The position numbers and the translations under genes are program-made. This document shows, piece after piece, positions 10,646 through 22,600 of a stretch of DNA of 64,000 nucleotides; the first letter of the stretch is position 1, and every line of letters begins with the position of its first letter. The notes below the pieces were generated by a model that made no database searches, was not told where the DNA came from, and worked only from the letters and a program-made list of their open reading frames with translations. Source of the DNA: Hydractinia symbiolongicarpus (taxonomy: Eukaryota > Cnidaria > Hydrozoa > Anthoathecata > Hydractiniidae); the NCBI RefSeq assembly GCF_029227915.1, contig NC_079887.1:16055650-16119649 (forward strand). Direction: 5' to 3'.

Positions 10646-13600
10646 ATGGCGTTAACCAAAAATGTAATAAAGGTAAAAACAATTTTCTAAGCTTCGTACA
10701 GCCATGTTTACGTCATTTTTACACGAAATGGGGTGATTTCTAAGGGGACGGTATTTGATTTTATAGGTAGATGGGAACAAATCTTAAGCAAAAATTAATT
10801 TTGTTCTGACGACTTTCGTCATAGAATTATAAGAACACTAACAATGAAGAAAAGTAAAATAATTTTTTTGTGAAAAATTTTGTAAAGAAAAGTTACAATT
10901 CCTTCACATGTGTTTTCTGTAGAGTACATACTAAATGTTTATGCCATGAGACTAATTATGTCTCTAGAAAATGAAAAATATCCATAATGCCTACGGTCAA
11001 GGTCATTAAATTCGCTCTGTTACTTCCTTTTTTTAATACAAAAAAATGAGCTTAACTCCCGAGAAAAATCAAGTTGACCTAAATCGATTCATAACATCTT
11101 CAGAAAAAACAATTAAACGTTTATTTTGTTAAAATCACTACAGTATTCAAGAAACCAGACAATGTTTACCTCATGTTTTTAAGCCTTCACCTCACTTGTT
11201 CGCCATTTTGCAAGTGAGCATTTAACGGTATAATTATGCGCCTGACGTCACTAGTTAGAAGCTCACATTCGGACCCCCGGGATGAGAGGCGAAACTTTGC
11301 GAATGTGATTTGATGTGATTTGTAAAAAAAAGTTCCACACGTTGATGAATAAGGACGAATCCTTTTTTAAATAGTACTATGGCTTCTTGCCCACTTACCT
11401 AGTTGTCTTAACCATCAAAAGAAACAAGGTGTATTTTTTTCAACTTTCCCAAAGATCCAAAACAACGAACTATATGGATCAAACTGATCAAGAGAGAGGA
11501 TACAATTCCAAAGAATTTCAAGATTTGCGAAGCTCATTTTACTTCCGAGTTCTTTGACTTTAGAACTGAGTTTGAAAGAAAAAAAGAAGAAGGTTAGAAG
11601 ATTTTTTCATTTTTATTGTCATTCATCGGACTCATGCGCTATTATCTAATTCGAATACGTTTACATATCAAAACTCACTGATCAAATTAAAAATATTCGC
11701 AGATTCTAACTCGCAATAGCAACGACACTCCGCTTCGCTCGTCATTATCTTACACTTTCCACACTTGCACCACGTCCTTACAGCAACAGCAACACGTGAA
11801 GCGACTTCTTCTTGAATAGTATCCTCATCACACCTCTCCCAACTGAAATTCGAGTCAGTGCTTGGTCTAGTATTTCGCCACAGCTTCTCAGTATTGCAAT
11901 TGAATGATGATTTCTCAACCGAAGTTAGTATTTATTTTCAAAGTTTCCTGATATTTTCACGGGGGTAAACATACTCATTACCAATGAATTTCACTATTAA
12001 AGTTTGAGTAAAAAATTTCAATGTGGAAGATGATTTACGATCTTCTAACAGGTGACGTCAGAGCACTCAAGGTGAAGAAATTTATAAAACAACATTGCGG
12101 ATGTTTTACCACGTGTCGGAGGTGAATTTTTGAATCTTTGAATAGGCATTATTAACTTATAAGTGCGAATTAAGGAAAATAAACTTTATATTCGTAAATA
12201 ATGTATGAATATGAGCCAATTTAGGTCAACTTAATTTTTCTCGGGAGGTAAGCTTTAAACTGTAAAGAGGTGTATTATATTTTAAGTGGTTAGCCTCACT
12301 AATTTTGAAGTATATAAACTGGTAATTGTTTCCAAAAGGGACCACTAATGTGTTTTCTAAACAGGCTTGGTACGTCTGGTAAAATTGTTTGGGATTTGTT
12401 TGGAAAAGTCTACAGTTTGTCTGGAAATTCAAATTTTTGGAAGAACGTGTCGGGAAATTATATGTTTTTTATAGCTACAAATTCAATTTATCTATGTGTT
12501 TTTCATTCACTAGTAAAAGTGATATATATTTTTGTTTAATTTAATTTGTAAATACATTATACTGATGTGGAAAAATGATTGATATGTTTGTGAGGAAAAA
12601 ATGAAAATTATAGGCGTGTGACACTTTAAATGCTCAAAATTGTTTCTATGGTGTTAAGGCGTGCGATTATTAATTCTTTAATTACGGTTGCAGTAACCGT
12701 TATAAAAAGCGAATTTTCTTTTGTTGCATAATTAGTTACGAAAGGGACTTTCAGGCTAAGAATCCATATTTTTCTGTTATAACACACTTGTCACTATTTT
12801 ATAGCTATATATAATACTATTATCTTTCATTAGAAACATTCACCCTCAGCAATTCCTCTTTAAATTGAAATTCATAAATATAGCTTATACAGAATACGGA
12901 AAGAGATGACGTAATTATTAAAGAGAAACGTTAATAACAAAGATGGCGCATAAAGTAAAAATAAACTCCAATATCCATAGCGCCTCACTCTAAGAGCTCC
13001 AACTTCTGATAGCATTTTCATTTCTATTTAAAGGGGAAATAGCATTATTTTAATGAACATTATGTTCATTTCTCAAATTCTGTTTTAAATTTTGAAAAAT
13101 AAATAATATTTTAAAACATGAAAATCAGGTCAATTTCCTATTAACTTTTCTTTCTTAATCCAGCAAGGCAGTTTGTAAATCCAGCTAAATGTTATTCGAT
13201 CAGTGATGTGATAAACCTATGACATCGATATTTCTTTACTTGAGGGCCAGCGGTTACATAAAAGAAATAAAAATAATAACGCAACCTTCAACATCAGCAT
13301 GACTTCACATTTGTCACCCAGCAACTGTATTGCGCAACCATCTGGAGACACTTCTTCGTTTGGTAAAATATTCACTCTATTGGCAAAGGAACGAAAAGAA
13401 GCAATAAAAAATTATACTCATACATTTGTAATAAAAGTTATAACTACTGCGCTGCAATTTGCCGTTGGTGTTAAGGCGTGCGATTATTAATTCTTTAGTT
13501 ACGGTTGCAGTAACCGTTATAAAAAGCGAATTTTCTTTTGTTGCATAATTAGTTACGAAAGGGACTTTCAGGCTAAGAATCCATATTTTTCTGTTATAAC

Positions 13601-16600
13601 ACACTTGTCACTATTTTATAGCTATATATAATACTATTATCTTTCATTAGAAACATTCACCCTCAGCAATTCCTCTTTAAATTGAAATTCATAAATATAG
13701 CTTATACAGAATACGGAAAGAGATGACGTAATTATTAAAGAGAAACGTTAATAACAAAGATGGCGCATAAAGTAAAAATAAACTCCAATATCCATAGCGC
13801 CTCACTCTAAGAGCTCCAACTTCTGATAGCATTTTCATTTCTATTTAAAGGGGAAATAGCATTATTTTAATGAACATTATGTTCATTTCTCAAATTCTGT
13901 TTTAAATTTTGAAAAATAAATATTATTTGGATTGATTTTAATATAAAAGTTTCCCCTTCTATGAGCGAATGGTAAGCACCATTTAAATTTTCTGAGGCCA
14001 CAGCTGATTCTTGGGACTGTTATATGGTGACGTATCTTACGCTGAGGAAGCATAAGCTTGCGCTGAGCGCAAGCAGCGAGATATGGAAAATTTAAGCTTC
14101 TGCTTAGACTCCCCTATTTCTAGAATATTCAAGTGACTCTAGTGAAACGTCAGTAACAGGATGTTACAAGAATAAGTCTGAATACTCAAAAGCAGAACTT
14201 AAAAAGTGACTTATAATGCTAGTGATAGTGAAGAAAAAGACGAATTAAATTCAAGCAGATTTGAAAATTTGCATTGGTGTACCTGTACATGTTGCGTTAT
14301 TTTCAATTCCTACACTCTTGTGGAATGCAAGTGTTGCCAAGAATTTTCCAATTTATTGAATGACAACTTGAATAATAACAAGTGTACAAGGATTTTGAAA
14401 TTCTATGTTTGAACCGCACAGAGACAGCCAGCATATGACATCGACGATACCAGAAAAATATAACAAATTTTCCACATATACTAATAAGTATGTTTTTCTT
14501 CAAAAAATTTGTTTCCCTTATATTTTCAAAGACCATATTTCTCATAGTTACACCAAAATAAAACATTCTTCATATTTTCTTATCTTCTCACTTTTCGCTT
14601 TATAATCTTACAGGTCCACGCGCTATGAAAATACACACCATCACAGATTATTTAATTAAATTAAAAATAATGTCATTTCTTGAATATGTAATAAAAAAGG
14701 AGAAGAGCCCTTGTCCTTCAAATAACAATTTGTTTCAAAGAAGTTTTAATGAATGAATAATTTCAATATATTTTATCCTGGTTTACACTAACTTAAACTT
14801 TTATTCCTTGTATGGAAATGAGGTACACCAGTTACTGACAGTACATGGCCTGGTTAAATTATTATGAAAGGCTTGGAAAAGGATGTTGCATGGTTATTCT
14901 AGCTTGTATTGTGCGAAAAATAAGGGAAGAATTTCCTGATCCGAATGGAAAGTATACTGGTTTCAAAGAATTTGTTGATATATAATGGGACTTAGCATTT
15001 TCAAACAAACAATAACAACAACAAAAAAAACGAAATGAAGTACAACGAACCAGAGTTACTTTTTTTGAATCGTTACGTTTGTTCACATTGTGTAAACAAC
15101 TTTAAAAAAGACGAAGAGATCAAAAAATTGAAATGAGCGTAAAATACGTCATAGATCTCCATTGCAGATATTGCTTTGATTTTAACACTGCGATTACTGT
15201 TGTCAACTTTTATGCTAGAAAAGGGATGTAAATTTAAAGAATTTCAATTTTTTATATACCATCAAAATATTTAACGTTTGTAAAAGATATTTCCGATTTG
15301 TGCTTAATTCCCTTTTTAAAGTATTTTTCTTTTAACAGTGGCTAGATGCAGCATGATATGGTAATGAGATTTCTTTCAAAACAAATAAAAGGCTATTGTC
15401 AGAAGAATATAAAAAGACAAAAGTTTTCAACACACACTTCTGAAAGGAACAACCCAAGGTTTATTTTAAAACAGAAGTCAATGTAAAATCATAAGTTTTT
15501 TCATAAGTTGGAGCTCATAAAACTATATACTCGTTTTCTTTTTTATTGCATATTTTTGAGTATATCTACTAAGTTAGTGTTGAAATGTAAACTTTATATA
15601 TTTGCAGAGTTGCTTCGACTGCTCCAATAACTTTATGACTCTATGACTCTAAAATTTACAAGACGTTCTCCTATTTATATATTAAAGATAAGATACTCTA
15701 GAATGTTCTAGTATATTCCAGATGTTCTATATTTACTATTAGTAGTTTCTAGTATAGTTATCTTATTTCTGGAATATTCTCCAATGTCCCTTATATTTCT
15801 AGATAGTACACAAGGTTCTAGAATGTTCTTGCGGCAAGAGTGCCTATTTTCAACACTCCTCCTCACTCGCAGTCCGTAAGGTTCTTCAATCCGATCATCG
15901 TTCGCAACTTATCAAACTGTACTCGTCCGATTCCTTTCGTCATTATATCTGCGATCATATCTCCACTTTGACAGTACTTCAATTGGATTTGGTTTGATTT
16001 AACTTGCTCTCTTACGTAATGATATTTCATATCGATGTGTTTGGCTCGTCCGTGAAATTGAGGATTCTTTGTCATTGCGATGGCTGATTGATTATCTTCA
16101 TTGATGATTGTTGCGTTTGGCTGCTTTTCTCCCATGTCTGCTAAAAGTCGTCGTAGCCAAATCGATTCCTGTGAGGCTTTTGATAATGCAATATATTCGG
16201 CTTCTGCAGTTGACAAAGCTACACATGTTTGTTTCTTGCTGTTCCAGCTGATTGCTGCTCCGCTCATCATGAATACGTATCCAGAAGTTGATTTACGATC
16301 ATTCAAATCTCCAGCCCAATCTGCGTCAGAAAATCCTTCTATTGTTGAATTCTTTTCGTACAAAAGACCATAATCAATTGTTCCATTGAGATACCTCATG
16401 ATCCTCTTAACGGCAATCCAGTGTTGTTGTGACGGTTTTGATGAAAATCTGGCAACATTGCTCACAGCATAAGCGATATCTGGTCGTGTTCTCGTAGAAA
16501 GGTAAAGTAACTGTCCAACTACTGATTGATACATCTCTGGATCAACGAGTTTATCTGTTTCATTTGATTTGATGAGTTTGCTTCCAATCTCTACAGGTGT

Positions 16601-19600
16601 TGCCACAGGTTTGGAATTCTCCATTGAAAACTTTTTGAGTAGATTTCTTGTGTAACTTGGTTGTCCAATCCAAATTCTTCCTGCACTAAAATATTCTATC
16701 TTGACTCCTAGAAAATGGTTCATCTTCCCCATGTCTCTGATGTCGAATCTATCTCCAATCATCTTGATAAATTCATCAATACGTTTTTGATTGTTTCCGG
16801 CCAGTATGATATCATCAACATATACAGCGATTATGAATGTTTCTTCATCTGTTTCAAGCGTGTATATACAAGGATCGTTGTTTGATTGTTTGAAGCCCAT
16901 ACTCTTTAGATGTTTGTCAAGTGCTTCGTTCCAACATCTAGATGATTGCTTCAATCCATAGATACTTTTCTTGAGTTTACAAACCAAGTGTTCCTTTCCT
17001 AGAATTTCAAATCCCTCTGGTTGTTTCATATATATGGTTTCGTTAAGTTCACCGTTCAAAAATGCAGTTCCAACGTCGAGTTGATGTAGGAGAAGTTCTT
17101 TCTTGACTGCCAATCCAATCAACGTTCGTATTGATTCGAATCTAACTACCGGAGAAGTTGTTTCGTCATAATCTTCTCCATATCTTTGATTGTATCCTTG
17201 TGCAACCAATCTTGCTTTGTATCGTTCCACATTCCCATCAGAGTCTTGTTTCTTTTTGTATACCCATTTGCTGCCAACAACTTTTCTGTTTGGAGGTAAT
17301 TCAGTCAACTCCCATACTTCTTTTTTGTGTAGAGAATCCAATTCGGCTTCCATTGCTTGCATCCACTTGTCTGCATCATGTCCTTTGATTGCTTTAGAAA
17401 ATGTATTTGGATCTTCTTCTTGAGTGATGTATACCCATTCTCCGTAACGATCAGGAGGCCGTCGTTCTCTTACTTGTCGCTCTTGCTCCTCCTGTATTTG
17501 ATTATCTGTGTTTTCTTCACGAGGTTGTAATTCGATCTCTACTTTTGGTTCGTCTATGTCACGGTCGTCTTTCAATTCACCACAGATTTCATTAAATGTC
17601 ACATTTCGGCTGTAAAAGACTCTCTTCTTGTCGTTGTCATATAGACGATATCCCTTGATTCCATCACCGTATCCAAGAAATACACTCTTCTTGGTTTTTG
17701 AATCAAGTTTCTTTCTTTCATCTTTTGGTACGTGAGCATACGCATCACATCCGAAAATTCGTAGATTTTCGACATTTGGTTTCTTTCCAGTTAATACTTC
17801 AAAGGGTGTCTTCCCTTTAACTGCTGTCGTTGGACATCGGTTACGAAGGTACGTTGCTGTAGCCAAGGCTTCGGCCCAAAATCGTTTTGGTAACTTTGAA
17901 TCTGCTAACATTGATCTTACAGATTCCACGAGTGTTCTGTTCATCCTCTCTGCAACTCCATTTTGTTGCGGTGTTTTCGGAATTGTCAACTCATGATGAA
18001 TACCTTCTTTCTTCAAATAGTCTTCGAACTCTTTGGATGTATATTCTCCACCATTGTCAGTTCTAAACGTTTTTATCTGAATTCCAGTCGATTTTTCCAC
18101 AGTTGCTTTCCATTCTTTAAAATTCTCAAACACTTCACTTTTGTGTTTCATGACATATACCCATACGTATCTTGATTTATCGTCAATGAATGTAACAAAA
18201 TATTCTGCACCACTAAGTGATTTTGTTTCTATCTTTCCACAAACGTCGCTATGGATTATACCAAGGAGATTTTTCGATCGATCTCCTCCTGTCTTCGGAA
18301 ACGGTATTTTGCTTTGTTTCCCATCAATGCACGGTTCACAAAATGTCGGTTTCTTTGTTGCATCATAATCAAACCCTTTAACAAGTTTGTCCCTTGCCAA
18401 TCGTTTAAGATTCTGCACACCGAGATGACCGTATCTTCTATGCCAAATTTCTTCCTTTGTTGTAGCGTTATTATCACATTTCATAACTGTGTGATTCTTC
18501 TTATTTCTCAATCCATTACAGTTGAGATGGTAAAGGTTGCCATGCTTTGTTGCTGTACCAATGATTCCGTGTTTCGCATCCACGATGTCACATTTGAAAT
18601 CTTCAAACTGAAACTTCTTTCCATTTGTTGCAGCTTTTGATACACTAAGTAAATTGTACGAAAGTTGTGGTACAAATAAGACATCAGATAACTTGCATAC
18701 AACGTTTCTGTTTTCTGAAATGTTCATTTCCAAGGTTACTGTTCCTTTTCCAATTGCTTGTACTGAATATCCATCACCGACAGTGATATCTTGTGGTATT
18801 TCAAGTGACGAAATTTCTTCGAACAATTCCTCTTCGTTACACATGTGACATGTTGCGCCTGAATCAACTATCCAGTTACTTTTTCCTTTGACTGCCAAAG
18901 TATTTTCAGCAACTAAACTGATGATTTCTTCGTCATCATCTTCTTCTTCTTCAGCCGTATACACATTTTGCGGCTTCATTCGATTTTTACCGTACGTCGA
19001 AGGAGTCTGTCTCTCGAACTTCTTCGTTAATTCTTTGCAATATCGTTTCACATGACCAATCTTTCCACAGTGATAACATCTGGGTCCCTTTCTTGGCTTT
19101 CCATGATTCGATGTCATTGCTTTGACATTCGTTTCCAAAGTGTCCTTATCTTTCCGCTTGCTTTCCTCGTGTAACAATCGTTCAGTTACGACTTCAAGCT
19201 TCGGTACTTCAGCACTAGCCTCCAGAGCTGTAACTAGCATATCATACGAGTCTGGTAAGCTTGCTAACAAATGAACAACTTTACTTTCATCATCCAACGG
19301 GTCTCCAATAATTGCAAGTTCATCGAAAATTTCTGTCAAAGCTTTAACGTGCTTTTGAACAGATTGCTCATCTTTCAACTTCAAGTCATACAACTTCCTG
19401 CGTAGTGTCAATTTATTACTCCATGTCTTCTTTTGGAACTGGTCTGCCAACTTCTTCCAAACCTCAGTAGGATCTTCTGGATCTGGTCCAAGCAGGTATA
19501 ACAGCGTTGGTTCCACCGACAAAACAATCGTTGCTAACGCACGATCTCTACGCAAATTAAATTTCGGAATTTCTCTCTCTTCAGTTGGAGCATTTTCTCT

Positions 19601-22600
19601 TCCATCAACAATTCCCCAAAGTCCATCTTTGATTAACGCCATTCTACACTGTACCTTCCAGGTAGCATAGTTTGTTCCATTCAATGGTTTTATCAATACT
19701 TTGGTGCTTTCCATCGCCATTTGTTCCGTATTCAACTAATCCGGATAATCCGTTTCAGGTTTCCACAATACGATTTTTCGTGCGAACTTTACACCAATCC
19801 AAACCAAAATCAAAACAAACTCGTCGGACACACAAGATGGCTTCTTCTTCTTGAATATTATTTCTGTAAATATTCAATCTTCTTGGGCATAGACTGGGCC
19901 CATAACCTGTTGAAATGTAAACTTTATATATTTGCAGAGTTGCTTCGACTGCTCCAATAACTTTATGACTCTATGACTCTAAAATTTACAAGACGTTCTC
20001 CTATTTATATATTAAAGATAAGATACTCTAGAATGTTCTAGTATATTCCAGATGTTCTATATTTACTATTAGTAGTTTCTAGTATAGTTATCTTATTTCT
20101 GGAATATTCTCCAATGTCCCTTATATTTCTAGATAGTACACAAGGTTCTAGAATGTTCTTGCGGCAAGAGTGCCTATTTTCAACAGTTAGCAAATTAAAA
20201 AATTAAACAAAACTGTTTCCATATCCTTGAAAGCCAATATTTTCAGGAAATAATAAAGAAAGTTCGTATTGATAATACACTGACTGAAAAATCCGTCTGT
20301 TTAAACGGCGAAAAAAGGGTTACTGCCACCTCAACTAGGCTACAACAGAGCAGGGTTTTTTGACAAGCATATTTTTCCTTGCATTTTTGTTTTACGCATG
20401 TTATTAATTAATGTTTTGTTGCAAAGGTAAAAAATTAATTGTCTCATTAAAAAAGCAAATGTTATGAAGCAACAAGTTTTATTGTGCTGTTTTAAAAGTT
20501 ATACAGCAAGAATTGTACTGTTTCGATAGTTCTATTAATGTATTTTTTGTCTGTGAGAAAATCTAAATCTGAGTACAAAATCTTTAAGGGACTTTATTTT
20601 AGTTGACAATATTTAAAATCTTACACAGCATTAAATTTTTTTAGAATTAACAAAGGAGGGCGTCACAGTAGGCATATCCTACCTTGTTTTTTGCATATGT
20701 TTTTCCTATACATTGGTCTATTTAACACAGTCTTGTAATATCTCATTAAATTACCGTATTTTCGTTAATGACAAGGAGAAAGACGTAATAATCATAATAA
20801 GAAGGGGGTTACGACAAGCATATTCTGCATTGTTTCTTATATTATTTTTCCTATTATTTTAGTGATGGTCTTGCAGTATTACATTTTAGCTAGCATATTT
20901 TCACTATCGTATATAATAATAATAACGAAGGAGGGTGTGGCAATAATAATCTAAAATTTATGTTAACATTAATCTAACTTGTTTCGCACTTGTATTATAA
21001 CTATTTTAGCGAAAGATAGTCTTACTATACAGCTACAATTTAGGCAGTTTATTTTTGGTATAAATGACATAAAAAAATTTATTTACATCATTTATAACGT
21101 CAATTTTTTAATTTTATTTATCATTGATAAATTTTACGTGTGCGATTAAGACCTGTAAACTGACGTGTGCGATTAGGACCTGAAAACCAAATGTGATGTT
21201 GTGCATGTGCGAGTGGAATGCACAGGCTAGAATGACAAGACTTATAAATCTACTGAATGTACTGTATTATTTTTCTTTAGCAAATTGTTTGCTGTCGTGA
21301 TACCGACAATCTGCCACCTAATCCTATTGTTCAGATTCTGGTGAGTTGTTATGTTGCACTAACAAAAACAAATTATTTTACTTTATTTCCAAGCCACATT
21401 TGGACAGATGCAGAAATCCCTGATAACCTTAACCAGACTTTTTCAGGAATATTTGAGTGGGTGTGCAATGATTTGCACGTGCAAATCAAGTAACACATGC
21501 GATGTAAAACGCACATGCAAAGGATATTACGGGTGTGATACGGGGGTCCAAGGTTAATCTTTGTTGTGCATTCATTTTGCGGTAAAAAAAGTGCGGGACA
21601 TTTTAAATCTTGAACCCCAAACATGATGATGGAGCGTCTACGAATAGCGACTCTTTCGATCTTAACTTCCTTTTCAACATGTCGGAAATAGTATGCATAA
21701 CTATACTGCCATTTTCATAAATTTATTTTTTATTTTTCGGGTCATCACAAGCAAACAGGCAAAAATATGCTTCACTTGGGTTTCATTTAAAAATTGTTTA
21801 AATAAAAATAGCACTTGTGGCATAAAGAAAAAACTCAATTAAATTCGGACCTGCTATGGTTTCCAATTGTTTTGTCAAATGAAGAAATTATTTACAATTA
21901 AATCCATGATAAAATGTATGTTCCGCCTGTAAGTGCAGTTTTCCAGACTTGCTTTATCCGTGCTCCGTCTGCGTTCACCGCATTAGTTAAGAACCCCATG
22001 GCTGGATTTCTTGTATAAGACCTGGTTACCAACAACAAAGGGGCCAGGCAAAAGAGATTTATGTCTACGTAGTTCTTTTAACTACCGTATTTTCCGGTAT
22101 ATAACCTGCACATCGTAAAACCCGCAGCTCAGCTAATTTAGGGAGTTATAAACTAGGTGCTATCAGATAGCCCGCACCTTTGTATAACCGGCATAAAATT
22201 TCAATCAATGTGTTTTATTTTTCAGCACCTTCGCATAACCCGCATCGTGTTAAGAAAAAAATTCAGCGTATTTTTATTTACCCTAATCATTTTATAAACA
22301 TGTGTGTGTGTTCTGTTTTTTTTTCATGCTGGAGACAAGTGGGGGACGTTTAAACTCATGAACCTCAAAACATGAGAACCGAGTGTCTAAACTAGCGACT
22401 CTCTCAGTCTTCTTTGTCTCCGATTGCCGAAATAATAATGAATTAAAATTAATTTGACAAGTCGACCTTCTGCTAATGGCAAAAGTACTGAATCAGACAA
22501 TGCTGTTTTCTTTTTATTTGTAGACATTAGTTTCGACCAATAATAACTCTTGCTTCCTGCGATTAAACAAACAAACAAACAAATAAAAATTTTGGCATAA

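Larger units (their letters stand above)
15578..20185 (-). mobile_element. Complete Ty1/copia LTR retrotransposon in RPA1 intron 1
   Basis: The element is 4608 bp with 278-bp LTRs, a 5-bp target duplication (GTTAG at 15573-15577 and 20186-20190), a PBS, a purine-rich tract and one uninterrupted gag-pol ORF on the minus strand. The LTRs read identical by eye, so the insertion is recent. It lies antisense to RPA1. Confidence 0.97.

Noticed and set aside
12649-13922. Calling the 457-bp repeats LTRs
   Set aside because: The ends are not TG...CA, and no PBS, polypurine tract or target duplication is visible.
15866-19735. Start of the copia ORF at 19735
   Set aside because: The codon at 19735 is TTG. 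The first ATG in frame is at 19720, with the expected MAMESTK start.
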